In this document: positions 45,658-54,785 of the stretch, piece by piece
Numbering within the stretch: position 1 is the first letter of the stretch
Layout of the letters: each line of letters opens with the position of its first letter
Assembly: GCA_002398365.1 (NCBI GenBank)
Contig: DGYK01000060.1
Location: 237,981 to 301,980, forward strand
Reading direction: 5' to 3'
Length of the DNA stretch: 64,000 bases
Origin: Flammeovirgaceae bacterium UBA5008
Lineage (GTDB): Bacteria; Bacteroidota; Bacteroidia; Cytophagales; Cyclobacteriaceae
Notes under the pieces: model-generated
Databases searched by the model: none
What the model was told of the DNA's origin: nothing
Seen by the model: only the letters and a program-made list of their open reading frames with translations
Translations under genes and position numbers: made by a program

Positions 45658-46865
45658 TGCGGCTGCTGTTTGTCAGTTATTGGGGTTTAAATGAAGGGCT
45701 AACCGCTGCAACTGTCTTGCCCCATCTACAAATTTTGGCTGGCATAGAAACGATTGAGCAGATCGTATTTTGTTCGATTGAAAGAGGAGGTGAGGCGAAT
45801 GCTTCAAGCCCGAAACTTCATCAAAAAATTGTACACATCCCATTAGTTTCTCAACCTAAAGGGAATGTATTCTTAACCAAAGCCAACGACTTTATTGCTT
45901 TTCCAAAACAATTGGTACAAATCTGTAAGGACTATCGAATAGATAAGATGATTTGTCGATCACCAATGGCTGGCGCATTGGGTTATCTCGCATCGCGAAA
46001 AAACAATGTTCCGTTTGTAGTTGAATCATTTGAGCCGCATGCCGAAAGCATGATTGAATCTGGTGTGTGGACAAAACTGGATCCTCGTTATTGGATCGAA
46101 CTCTATTTTGAGAACCAGCAGATAAAGGCAGCAGACAAAATTTTTCCGGTGAGTTACCATCACAAGAAGCGCTTGATCAAAGAAGGGTTGAACGAGAATA
46201 AGATCATCGTAATGCCCTGCTGTGTGGCACTTGACAAATTCAAATACGATGAAGAGAAGCGATCGGCAATTCGAAAAAAGCTACAGATTGAGGAGAACCA
46301 GACTGTTGGAATTTATGTCGGCAAATATGGTGGCATTTATTACGATGAGGAGGCGTTTGACTTATATCAGAGCGCGTTTGATTTTTTTGGTCAGTCCTTC
46401 CGTCTAATTATTTTAACTGAACAAAATCGTGAAGACGTACTAAACAAATGTTTATCGCGCGGCATTCAGGCAAATAGCGTATTTATCCAGCGTGCAAGCC
46501 ATGGCGAAGTAAATGCGTATTTGTCCGCAGCCGATTTTGCCTTTAGTACCATCAAACCGGTTCCAAGTCGATTATACTGCTCGCCAATTAAAAATGGTGA
46601 ATATTGGGCGAATGGACTGCCAATTCTGACAGAAATGAACATTGGTGATGACTCGGATATTATTGTGCGTGAAGGAGGAGGCGTGATTGTCGATATTCAA
46701 AATCCAGCTCCGGCTTTTCAAAAAATGTTGGGGTTGATTACCAATGGGCGTGGCAAGATTTCGGACGAAATACAGCTTCTGGCTAAGAGGCACCGAAGCA
46801 TGAATGTAGTTGAATCAATATATCGGCAAGAATTTAGCAAGCCAGAGCAACTTACCAACCTCTAA
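45657..46865 (+). CDS. Glycosyltransferase, GT4-like
   Basis: 402 residues, GT-B fold. The N-terminus MRLLFVSYWGLNEGLTAATVL and VVESFEPHAESMIE are followed by ADKIFPVSYHHKKRLI and the donor-side GIYVGKYGGIYY. The end of the domain has the KNGEYWANGLPILT segment in the position of the usual E-x7-E. Last gene of the tightly packed glycan operon; the PKD cargo gene begins 29 bases after its stop with no terminator in between, so read-through transcription is possible. Confidence 0.78.
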   Translation: MRLLFVSYWGLNEGLTAATVLPHLQILAGIETIEQIVFCSIERGGEANASSPKLHQKIVHIPLVSQPKGNVFLTKANDFIAFPKQLVQICKDYRIDKMICRSPMAGALGYLASRKNNVPFVVESFEPHAESMIESGVWTKLDPRYWIELYFENQQIKAADKIFPVSYHHKKRLIKEGLNENKIIVMPCCVALDKFKYDEEKRSAIRKKLQIEENQTVGIYVGKYGGIYYDEEAFDLYQSAFDFFGQSFRLIILTEQNREDVLNKCLSRGIQANSVFIQRASHGEVNAYLSAADFAFSTIKPVPSRLYCSPIKNGEYWANGLPILTEMNIGDDSDIIVREGGGVIVDIQNPAPAFQKMLGLITNGRGKISDEIQLLAKRHRSMNVVESIYRQEFSKPEQLTNL

Positions 46866-46894
46866 CGAACGGTATCTATCAGGAAGTAAAAGTA

Positions 46895-49800
46895 ATGAAG
46901 CAGTTAATTTTCTTTTTTTGGATAAGCATCGTATTTGTGCAAGCATCCTATGCGCAAGTTCCTACTTCTTCGTTTACAACTTCTGCTTCTGCTTGTTTGC
47001 AGGAAAGTTTAGTAATTACCAATTCATCCACCAACAGCAATTCCTTTCAGTGGGATGCTTGTGCAGATGATTTTCAAACGCTGAAGAGCAATCTAAGTAT
47101 TGCTACGTTAACTAATCTGTCGAACGGATTTGGGTATAAACTGGTGGAAGACAATGGTAATTGGTACGGTTTTGTTGTCAGCCAAGGAGGCTTGCGATTG
47201 TTTCGAATGGATTTCGGTAACAGTCCATTGAATGTACCCTCTCAAACGATCGACCTTGGAAACCCGGGGAATGCACTTTCATTTCCACAAGACATAGAAA
47301 TATACAAGGCCAACGGCAAATGGTATGGATTTGTTGGCAGCAATGATAATGGATATGGAGTTGTTCGTTTGGACTTTGGTACGTCTATTACGAGTGCGCC
47401 CACGGCAACGAATATTGGAACATTTGGTGTGTTTGGAAGATTCTGGGATTTGAAGGTAGTGGAGCAAAGTTCAAACTTAATCCTTGTAATCAACGAGCGA
47501 AACAATGGTACCTTGATTCGGGTGAATTACCGCAACGCTTTCGAGAATGCGATTGTCAATGCGACACATGTTTTTGTGACGGGTTCAATCACGTCCAATC
47601 TATCTCCGGGTTTTGATTTAATTCAAAATAACGGTAATTGGATTGCATTGCTTACTTCGTACGGAGACAATAAATTGTATCAAATTAACTTTGGTAGCGA
47701 TCTGTTAGCGACACCCACGCTACAAACCTCTTTTTCGATTTCAACTTTCAATCGGCCCATGCGTGTGCGTATCGTTCCGGAAGGAAATCGATTTGTGGGA
47801 GTAGTAAGTAATGAATCATCGGCTATTTCAATTGTAGATTTAAAAGACTTAAATCCTGCCAATGCGCCAACGTTGATTTCGCAAAGTGGGCTGCCTAATT
47901 TTTTGGGATTGGATGTAGAGCGATTTAATGGAAGGAGTTTGGTGTTAGGGGTTGGCAGTGTAGATAATCGGGTACGACAATTAATTTTTGAATCGGTTTG
48001 CGGCATAACACCTTCATTTCTATCCACCACATCCCCCACAATCAAATATTCCGCTGCCGGCACCAAGGTGATTGAATTGAAAGCATTCAACACCACCAAT
48101 GGTTTATCTGCCTTATCATCACGAACGGTCAGTATTACCTCCGCCACAGCACCTGATATCGATTTTTCAATTGTCAATAACTGTGTTAGTTCGCCAATCA
48201 ATTTTTCAGCTATCAACAGTTCCGGTAATATCACATCGTATAGCTGGAATTTTGGTGATGGCAATCTCAGTACAGGATCAACCACACAACATACTTACGC
48301 AAGCGCTTCGTCATATCCTGTCAGTCTTGTAGTAAACTCATCTACCGGTTGTTCTAATACTGCAAGTAAGACCTATCAGATTTATAATGTTCCTCAGGCG
48401 AACTTTTCGCTTCCATCAGCAAGCCCTTTTTGTACAAATCAATCCTATTCATTCATAAATACTTCCACATTTGATTCAGGCTCCTCGCCTACGTGGCAAT
48501 GGTCAGTCAATGGTAATTCCGTTAGCGCTTCAAAAGATTTGACCACCTCATTTTCGTCAAACGCTGCACAGCAGATTCAATTAGTCGCTTCCCTACCGGG
48601 ATGTAACTCCCAGTCAATACAAACCATCAACTCTGTAGCCACTGGGCCATTGGTTAGTTTTTCAGTTACTAATCCAAATGCGAATCCCAATGTATGTCAA
48701 TTAACTCCTGTTAATTTTAATAATACCACAGTTGGTTCTGTTACTTCTTACTCATGGTCATTTGGAGACGGAAATACATCAACTCAGACTAATCCGCAGA
48801 ATACTTTTAGTGCTACTGGCTCATTTCCGGTAACGTTACAAGCAAATAATGCAGCGGGTTGCCAGAACTCACTCACGCAATCCATTACCGTTTTTACCCG
48901 GCCTGCACCCGATTTCTCAGTAGGGGCCCCTCCATTTTCGTGTGCGGGATCTGCTACTACATTTATGGATACTACTCCGATACCTACGGATAGCAATTTG
49001 ACATCCTGGGCCTGGAACTTTGGCGATGCAGCCAATGGAAGTTCATCCCTTCGAAATCCAACGTACACCTATTCAACTGCGGCTACATACGAAGTTTCGT
49101 TAACCGTTTCCACTAATTTTGGCTGCACACATTTGGGTAAGAAGTCGGTAGCGATTGCACCTTCACCGATTCCAAATTTTACAGCCTCGGCTGCCTGCAA
49201 AGATCAATTAACGCAGTTTACAGATACCTCTACCGGATCAATCGCTACACGATCATGGCTCATACAGGGAAATACAATTAATATCTCCAATCCTACCTAC
49301 ACCTTCACTGCCTCTGGTTCTTTTCCGGTGGTTCTCAACCTTACGGGAACCAATGGCTGCGTGGCTCAAATCAGCAAGCCTGTGTCTGTGCCTGTTCCTG
49401 CAACACTGGATTTTCAAGTTGCAAATGCATGTGTCAATAGCGCAACGGTGTTTACAGAGATTACGAATACCACCGATCCGGCCGTTTCGCAAGCTTGGGT
49501 TTTTGGAAGTATAGGTAGTGGAACAAGTACGCCTGCAACATTTAATTTTCCCACTGCCGCTAACTATAATGTGAAACTGAGTTCTACCCGACAGTCGGGG
49601 TGCACCTATTCTATTACCAAGTCAATTTCAGTTTCCGATACACCGGTTGCTAGTTTTACTTCTTCCGTGGAGTCAGGCGGTGCGCCTTTGCCCGTTTCGT
49701 TCAACAATACATCTACCGGTGCTACCAGCTATCTATGGAAGTTTGGAGATCCACTAGCCTCTACATCGGTATTGGCGAATCCTTCGTTTACCTATACCAC

Positions 49801-50458
49801 TTTAGGCGATTATACGGTTGAGTTAACTGCTTTCAACGCTGCAGGGTGTAGCAATAAAACGAATTCTATGATCCGTGTTGTGATACCTTCGATTGATTTG
49901 GTACTGACGGATTTTTATCTCTCAAAAGATGCGCAAACAGGTAATTTACAACCGGTGGTCAGCGTGACTAACAATAGCAATGTAACGATTACAAACCCAT
50001 ACATTTTGATTGAGTGGGCCGGAGGTGCGGCAGTGAGAAAACAATTGTTGGCTACGATCAAACCATCGAATGAGATCACATCTCTGTTGGACTTTCAGCT
50101 TATCCCGCAGACAATCAATTATGTTTGTGCGGAAGTAGAAGTACCTGACGATACCGATTTATTCTTGAATCGAAAATGTGTTACATTGAACGATCAGCAA
50201 GTATTACTTACCCCTTATCCCAATCCCGCTTTTGATAATTTGATACTCGATTGGATTAGCGATACGGGATCATCTGTTTCTGTGGATATTTTTAATGCTT
50301 CGGGTAGGGTTGTATTTCAACAAAACATAACCACGCAAGGGCAAGGGCTCAACCGCCTTTCTGTACCTGTTGAATCACTTCCTGCAGGAATTTATTTCAT
50401 CCGCTTTAGTGATCCGTCCATGACCCAATCATTCAAATTTGCAGTTGGTAAAAAGTGA
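46895..50458 (+). CDS. Large PKD-repeat protein with T9SS type A sorting domain
   Basis: 1187-residue surface protein exported by Sec and then by the type IX system. In order: signal peptide (MKQLIFFFWISIVFVQASYAQ); an N-terminal region (about 60-370) of repeated WYGFV and RVNYRN/QINFGSD units that looks like a beta-propeller; about six PKD-like domains (375-1000), each with a YSWNFGDG or related core, two of them degenerate; a linker domain with YLSKDAQTGNLQP; and a C-terminal type A sorting signal (TPYPNPAFDNLIL ... PAGIYFIRF). Likely adhesin or carbohydrate-binding; no catalytic motif. It stands directly behind the glycan operon and depends on SprA from this window. Confidence 0.9.
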   Translation: MKQLIFFFWISIVFVQASYAQVPTSSFTTSASACLQESLVITNSSTNSNSFQWDACADDFQTLKSNLSIATLTNLSNGFGYKLVEDNGNWYGFVVSQGGLRLFRMDFGNSPLNVPSQTIDLGNPGNALSFPQDIEIYKANGKWYGFVGSNDNGYGVVRLDFGTSITSAPTATNIGTFGVFGRFWDLKVVEQSSNLILVINERNNGTLIRVNYRNAFENAIVNATHVFVTGSITSNLSPGFDLIQNNGNWIALLTSYGDNKLYQINFGSDLLATPTLQTSFSISTFNRPMRVRIVPEGNRFVGVVSNESSAISIVDLKDLNPANAPTLISQSGLPNFLGLDVERFNGRSLVLGVGSVDNRVRQLIFESVCGITPSFLSTTSPTIKYSAAGTKVIELKAFNTTNGLSALSSRTVSITSATAPDIDFSIVNNCVSSPINFSAINSSGNITSYSWNFGDGNLSTGSTTQHTYASASSYPVSLVVNSSTGCSNTASKTYQIYNVPQANFSLPSASPFCTNQSYSFINTSTFDSGSSPTWQWSVNGNSVSASKDLTTSFSSNAAQQIQLVASLPGCNSQSIQTINSVATGPLVSFSVTNPNANPNVCQLTPVNFNNTTVGSVTSYSWSFGDGNTSTQTNPQNTFSATGSFPVTLQANNAAGCQNSLTQSITVFTRPAPDFSVGAPPFSCAGSATTFMDTTPIPTDSNLTSWAWNFGDAANGSSSLRNPTYTYSTAATYEVSLTVSTNFGCTHLGKKSVAIAPSPIPNFTASAACKDQLTQFTDTSTGSIATRSWLIQGNTINISNPTYTFTASGSFPVVLNLTGTNGCVAQISKPVSVPVPATLDFQVANACVNSATVFTEITNTTDPAVSQAWVFGSIGSGTSTPATFNFPTAANYNVKLSSTRQSGCTYSITKSISVSDTPVASFTSSVESGGAPLPVSFNNTSTGATSYLWKFGDPLASTSVLANPSFTYTTLGDYTVELTAFNAAGCSNKTNSMIRVVIPSIDLVLTDFYLSKDAQTGNLQPVVSVTNNSNVTITNPYILIEWAGGAAVRKQLLATIKPSNEITSLLDFQLIPQTINYVCAEVEVPDDTDLFLNRKCVTLNDQQVLLTPYPNPAFDNLILDWISDTGSSVSVDIFNASGRVVFQQNITTQGQGLNRLSVPVESLPAGIYFIRFSDPSMTQSFKFAVGKK

Positions 50459-50471
50459 GATAAAATACTTC

Positions 50472-50500
50472 TTTGAAATCGATTGTAATTTCTAACTTTA
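50472..50500 (+). promoter_or_regulatory. Candidate promoter of the Lrp/AsnC-phosphoribosyltransferase operon
   Basis: TTTG (50472-50475), 17-base spacer, TAACTTTA (50493-50500; 7 of 8 to TAnnTTTG). It has the same spacing as the tatA candidate and lies 49 bases before the ATG at 50550. Confidence 0.5.
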
Positions 50501-50549
50501 TGTTTTGCGGCAATTCCGTAAAGCCCAATTTTAAAATAACTAAATACTT

Positions 50550-51017
50550 ATGAAAATTAAGCTGGACGCTACCGATCGAAAAATACTGGAACTTTTACAG
50601 GCGAATTCAAACATTACCAACGCTCAACTGGCGCAAGAAATAGGATTGTCACCTGCTCCTACACTGGAGCGTGTCAAGAAACTTGAAAACCAAGGCGTTA
50701 TTAAAAGTTATCATGCGTTGGTTGATATGGATAGCGTAGGATTAGGGGTAAGCACCTTTGTCACGGTTTCTTTAAAGGGTCACAACAAAGAAAATATCAA
50801 CAAGTTTATTAATGAAATCAAAGACATCCCTGAAGTGATCGAGTGTCACCACGTTACGGGCCAGTCGGATTTTATTTTAAAGATGGTGGCCACTGATATC
50901 CCAAATTATCAGAATATCATGTTAGAGAAACTTTCTAACATCGAAGTAGTGGACAACATGCAAACCACCATTATTCTTTCGACCTTCAAAAACAGCAAAT
51001 CAGTGCCATTGCCATGA
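50550..51017 (+). CDS. Lrp/AsnC-family transcriptional regulator
   Basis: 155 residues. An N-terminal winged helix-turn-helix (LDATDRKILELLQANSNITNAQLAQEIGLS, given here in part as LDATDRKILELLQ, then SPAPTLERVKKLE) is followed by a RAM/AsnC ligand-binding domain (VIECHHVTGQSDFILKMV). Such proteins form dimers to octamers and respond to amino acids. The next gene overlaps by 4 bases (ATGA), so the two are translationally coupled. Targets unknown. Confidence 0.92.
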   Translation: MKIKLDATDRKILELLQANSNITNAQLAQEIGLSPAPTLERVKKLENQGVIKSYHALVDMDSVGLGVSTFVTVSLKGHNKENINKFINEIKDIPEVIECHHVTGQSDFILKMVATDIPNYQNIMLEKLSNIEVVDNMQTTIILSTFKNSKSVPLP

Positions 51018-51526
51018 GTGTTGTGACAGACGAAAAAATATTGGTACTCAGTGATCTCCAGATCAAGCAAAAGATCAAAAGAATAGCTTATGAGGTGTTC
51101 GAAAACAACTTTAAAGAAAAAACGATTGTCGTAGCAGGAATTGAAGGACAAGGCTATCAGTTTGCGAAGTTGATTTCCAAGGAATTGAAAGCCATTTCAC
51201 CTATTGAAGTGGTGATCGCAAAAATTTCGGTAGACAAGTTTGCGCAGGAGCAAAGCGAAGTCAAAGTGGATGTTGTTTCGAAAGAATTTAAAAAGCGGTG
51301 CGTTTTGCTAGTAGATGATGTGTTAAATACCGGTCGCACCTTGGCATTTGCCATGAAACCATTTTTGGAAACAGGCGTGAAGAAAATGGAAGTGGCCGTT
51401 TTGGTCAATCGAAGCCATACCCAATTTCCGATAATGCCTACCTACACGGGCCATGCACTCACCACCACACTCAAAGATCATGTAGAAGTAGTTCTCGGTA
51501 AAGATTCAGCAGTTTACTTACGATAA
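51014..51526 (+). CDS. Phosphoribosyltransferase (PyrR-like)
   Basis: 170 residues with the PRTase type I fold. The PRPP-binding motif is CVLLVDDVLNTGRTLAFAM (about 96-114) and the hydrophobic, PyrR-like core is IVVAGIEGQGYQFAKLI. The C-terminal VNRSHTQFPIMPTYTGHAL resembles the PyrR uracil-PRTase tail. It could be an orphan phosphoribosyltransferase or an RNA-binding attenuation protein; no pyrimidine gene is near. Coupled to the Lrp/AsnC gene upstream and followed 10 bases later by panB. Confidence 0.75.
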   Translation: MSVVTDEKILVLSDLQIKQKIKRIAYEVFENNFKEKTIVVAGIEGQGYQFAKLISKELKAISPIEVVIAKISVDKFAQEQSEVKVDVVSKEFKKRCVLLVDDVLNTGRTLAFAMKPFLETGVKKMEVAVLVNRSHTQFPIMPTYTGHALTTTLKDHVEVVLGKDSAVYLR

Positions 51527-51535
51527 TTTTATTAC

Positions 51536-52357
51536 ATGTCCATTCATAAAAAGACGGAGTTGAAACGTGTGACAACGCATCAACTGCAGGAGATGAAAAA
51601 AAAGGGCGAGAAGATTGCCATGCTCACAGCCTACGATTACAGTATGGCTAAGATCATTGATGGGGCCGGTGTGGACATCATTTTGGTGGGTGATTCTGCA
51701 TCCAATGTGATGGCAGGTAATGAAACCACGTTGCCCATCACACTCGATCAAATGATTTACCATGCCAGTTCGGTCATCAAGGCGGTGAAACGGTCTTTGG
51801 TAGTGGTTGATATTCCATTTGGATATTATCAAGGCAGCTCGGGCGAAGCCCTGCGCTCGTCCATTCGCATTATGAAAGAATCGGGGGCACATGCCGTGAA
51901 AATTGAAGGCGGCAGTGAAGTGAAAGATTCCGTACTTCGGATTTTGAGTGCAGGAGTGCCGGTGATGGGACATTTAGGCCTTACCCCCCAGTCAATTTAT
52001 AAGTTTGGAACCTACACGGTGCGTGCGCGCGAAGAGGCGGAGGCAAATAAATTGGTCGAAGATGCTTTATTGTTACAAGAATGTGGATGCTTTGGAATTG
52101 TGTTAGAGAAAATTCCGGCTACGCTGGCAAAGAAGGTGGCATTGCAACTGGAAATACCGGTAATCGGCATTGGTGCCGGTGCCGATGTAGACGGACAGGT
52201 GTTGGTGATGCAAGACATGCTGGGCATTACCACAGAGTTTAAGCCTCGGTTTTTGCGCAGATATGCCGATTTGAATTCGGTAATTACAAAAGCCGTAAAC
52301 AAATATGTGGAAGATGTGAAGGCAAAGGATTTTCCGAATGAAGACGAGAAGTACTAA
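51536..52357 (+). CDS. panB: 3-methyl-2-oxobutanoate hydroxymethyltransferase
   Basis: First committed enzyme of pantothenate synthesis: adds a hydroxymethyl group from 5,10-methylene-THF to 2-oxoisovalerate. 273 residues. Signatures: MLTAYDYSMAKIIDGAGVDIILVGDS (here in part: AMLTAYDYSMAKI), LGHxTTLP-type region (AGNETTLPIT), VKIEGG with the metal-site Glu, and GHLGLTPQS and VIGIGAGADVDGQVLVMQD (in part). All match PanB. Bacterial start at ATG 51536. The other pan genes are not here. Confidence 0.95.
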   Translation: MSIHKKTELKRVTTHQLQEMKKKGEKIAMLTAYDYSMAKIIDGAGVDIILVGDSASNVMAGNETTLPITLDQMIYHASSVIKAVKRSLVVVDIPFGYYQGSSGEALRSSIRIMKESGAHAVKIEGGSEVKDSVLRILSAGVPVMGHLGLTPQSIYKFGTYTVRAREEAEANKLVEDALLLQECGCFGIVLEKIPATLAKKVALQLEIPVIGIGAGADVDGQVLVMQDMLGITTEFKPRFLRRYADLNSVITKAVNKYVEDVKAKDFPNEDEKY

Positions 52358-52391
52358 AGATCTTAGTTCTACTATAACTTTTTACCTCCTA

Positions 52392-52399
52392 AATTTGTC
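52392..52399 (+). promoter_or_regulatory. Candidate -7 box upstream of icd
   Basis: TAAATTTG fully matches TAnnTTTG in the panB-icd gap. It is 163 bases from the icd ATG, so a long leader would follow; a nearer promoter cannot be excluded. The rest of the gap is AT-rich with no other feature seen. Confidence 0.3.
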
Positions 52400-52562
52400 A
52401 AGAAGTGCTGCCTGAGGCCACAATCGCAACGAAGTTTGAGATTTCATCTCTATATTAAACTTGGATAATTGACAGAACATTAGCTGTCATGCTTATCAAA
52501 TTATTTCCTAATTTTCGGATTCTAATCTGTTTTCAGTAAGTAAGACTAATAACATTTAACCC

Positions 52563-53789
52563 ATGAGCGACCAGAAAATTACCATCACCAACGGAAAATT
52601 GAATGTTCCAGATAACCCTACTATCCCCTTTATTGAAGGCGATGGAACAGGTGTAGATATTTGGCCAGCATCTAAATTTGTATTCGATGCGGCTGTAGAA
52701 AAAGCCTACAAAGGCAAACGCAAAATCAATTGGAAAGAAGTTTTAGCCGGTGAAAAGGCTTTCAACAAAACCGGAAGCTGGATGCCGGACGAAACTTTGG
52801 CTGCTTTTAAGGAATATTTGGTCGGTATTAAAGGCCCGCTTACTACACCAGTGGGCGGAGGTATTCGTTCGCTGAACGTGGCCCTTCGTCAAGATTTGGA
52901 CCTCTACGCTTGTGTGCGTCCGGTTAGATGGTTCAAAGGTGTGCCATCGCCTGTGAAGGAACCTCATAAAACTGACATGGTCATCTTCCGCGAAAACACA
53001 GAAGATATTTATGCAGGTATCGAGTTTCAAGAAGGCACCGAAGACAACAAGAAGTTTTTGAACTACTTCAAAGAATCATTCCCGAAACAATTCAAAAAAA
53101 TTCGTTTCCCTGAAACTTCAGGTATTGGTATCAAGCCGGTTTCTAAAGAAGGAACTGAACGCTTGGTGCGCGCGGCCATTAAGTTTGCGATTGAGCAAAA
53201 GAAGCCGAACGTTACTTTGGTCCACAAAGGCAATATCATGAAATTTACCGAAGGTGGTTTCCGCGACTGGGGATACGCTTTAGCTAAGAATGAGTTTGGT
53301 GCCGTAGAAATTGATGGAGGCCCATGGATGGAAATCAATCACAATGGCCACAAGATTGTTGTGAAAGATTCTATTGCTGATGCATTCTTACAGCAAATCC
53401 TGTTGCGTCCGGATGAATATTCAGTAGTAGCTACACTCAATTTGAATGGAGACTATATTTCTGATGCATTGGCAGCCATTGTAGGAGGTATTGGAATTGC
53501 ACCCGGAGGAAATGTCAACTACATTACCGGTTTTGCGATTTTTGAGGCTACTCACGGCACTGCACCAAAATATGCCGGACAAGACAAAGTAAATCCGGGC
53601 TCAGTTATTCTTTCAGGAGTAATGATGCTGGAATACATGGGTTGGCAAGAAGCGGCTGATCTGATCATTAAAGGATTAGATGGAGCCATCTCTTCAAAGC
53701 GCGTTACCTATGATTTCCACCGCCAGATGGAAGGAGCCACTCTTTTGAAGTGCTCTGAGTTTGGTCAGGAAGTGGTGAAGAACATGTAA
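52563..53789 (+). CDS. icd: NADP-dependent isocitrate dehydrogenase
   Basis: TCA-cycle enzyme oxidising isocitrate to 2-oxoglutarate with NADP. 408 residues, homodimeric bacterial type. The substrate loop GGGIRSLNVALRQDLDLYACVRP contains the phosphorylatable Ser and the Arg cluster; metal-binding Asp residues lie in LNLNGDYISDALAA. The NADP-specificity segment GTAPKYAGQDKVNPGS carries the Lys-Tyr pair of the NADP enzyme. No upstream neighbour shares the operon; a strong terminator follows. Confidence 0.96.
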   Translation: MSDQKITITNGKLNVPDNPTIPFIEGDGTGVDIWPASKFVFDAAVEKAYKGKRKINWKEVLAGEKAFNKTGSWMPDETLAAFKEYLVGIKGPLTTPVGGGIRSLNVALRQDLDLYACVRPVRWFKGVPSPVKEPHKTDMVIFRENTEDIYAGIEFQEGTEDNKKFLNYFKESFPKQFKKIRFPETSGIGIKPVSKEGTERLVRAAIKFAIEQKKPNVTLVHKGNIMKFTEGGFRDWGYALAKNEFGAVEIDGGPWMEINHNGHKIVVKDSIADAFLQQILLRPDEYSVVATLNLNGDYISDALAAIVGGIGIAPGGNVNYITGFAIFEATHGTAPKYAGQDKVNPGSVILSGVMMLEYMGWQEAADLIIKGLDGAISSKRVTYDFHRQMEGATLLKCSEFGQEVVKNM

Positions 53790-53810
53790 TTTATTTTAAG
53801 GCCTATAAGA

Positions 53811-53844
53811 AAAGCCTCTCTGCGTAAAGCAGAGGGGCTTTTTT
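53811..53844 (+). terminator. Rho-independent terminator after icd
   Basis: AAAGCCTCTCTGC and GCAGAGGGGCTTT form a stem with one mismatch around the loop GTAAA, followed by a T-run, 21 bases after the icd stop. Confidence 0.88.
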
Positions 53845-53885
53845 ATTGATAATAAAATCTAAATTGAATTTACACCTTTCTGTTC

Positions 53886-53917
53886 TTTGCATTTTCTTGG
53901 ATCAATCGCTACTTTTG
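53886..53917 (+). promoter_or_regulatory. Candidate promoter of the beta-barrel/caspase operon
   Basis: TTTG (53886-53889), 20-base spacer and TACTTTTG (53910-53917) give full matches to both Bacteroidota promoter elements with ideal spacing. The ATG at 53952 is 34 bases downstream; the caspase gene follows 12 bases after that gene. Confidence 0.65.
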
Positions 53918-53951
53918 AAATGCTGTAATAGAACTTATTTACTCCTATACT

Positions 53952-54773
53952 ATGAAAAAGATCGTCTACTCCCTTATTATCTCAATTGTGGCTATATCAA
54001 TCGGCTTTGCGCAAGACGAAGGTTCAGTCATTAAACGCGAGCGTATCGAACGGGACAAGAGTATCTTCGTAGGTGCTGGTATGTCAATAGTGGGGGGATC
54101 TAATTTTGGAGACTACTCAAACGGTATCAATTTTGAAGCCGGATTCACCAAACGATTAAACCGTGTGCTTTCAATAGGTGGCTCATTATCGTATTTGAAA
54201 TTTGCTTATGATCCAAGCTTTCTGGAGAAAACACCCGTAGGGAAAGACATCCCCAATTACGTGTACTACGATAAAACAATTACAGACCTAAACAACGTAA
54301 ATGATATCTGGCTTCTTTCCATAAAAGGTGGTGATGTTTCTATGATTTCGTTGGCGGGAAACATTAAACTTAATTTTGTGCCAGTAAAAGATAATTCAGT
54401 GGTTTCGGTCTATGGATTTGCTAAGCCTTTTGTTTCGATGGCCAGTGTGAGCAAAGCGACCGGATTGTTGGAGTATTATTATTATGGCTCAACGGATTGG
54501 TTCGCAGATCCGAGTGGAGATTTAGCAGGTGAATACGAAGACAACAGTTTTACAGGGGGTATTTTTATCGGGCCCGGCATCGAGTTTTTCCCTGCTAAGA
54601 AAGTTTCATTTTTTGCGCAGGCTTCTTTCGGATATACCTTTCCTATAACTGTTATCAGCACACGTTCATATGGAAACGATATCAATGTAGATGTGGCCAA
54701 TGATTTTCCTCTTAAGTCATTCAGTTTTACTTCTATCAATTTTGCTGCAGGCGTTTCTTTCAACCTAGATTAG
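53952..54773 (+). CDS. Exported beta-barrel-like protein, unknown function
   Basis: 273 residues with a signal peptide (MKKIVYSLIISIVAISIGFAQ). The mature protein has alternating aromatic/Gly beta strands (SIFVGAGMSIVGGSNFG, GINFEAGFTKRLNR, FSFTSINFAAGVSFNLD) and ends in an outer-membrane-like final strand with a terminal hydrophobic residue pattern. No catalytic motif is present. It precedes the TPR-caspase gene by 12 bases and should be co-transcribed from the promoter at 53886. An outer-membrane anchor or porin-like role is inferred. Confidence 0.65.
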   Translation: MKKIVYSLIISIVAISIGFAQDEGSVIKRERIERDKSIFVGAGMSIVGGSNFGDYSNGINFEAGFTKRLNRVLSIGGSLSYLKFAYDPSFLEKTPVGKDIPNYVYYDKTITDLNNVNDIWLLSIKGGDVSMISLAGNIKLNFVPVKDNSVVSVYGFAKPFVSMASVSKATGLLEYYYYGSTDWFADPSGDLAGEYEDNSFTGGIFIGPGIEFFPAKKVSFFAQASFGYTFPITVISTRSYGNDINVDVANDFPLKSFSFTSINFAAGVSFNLD

Positions 54774-54785
54774 TTTTAATTTCCT

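Noticed and set aside
52358..52562. Possible small RNA or riboswitch upstream of icd
   Set aside because: No stable stem with terminator or recognisable riboswitch core could be drawn by eye.
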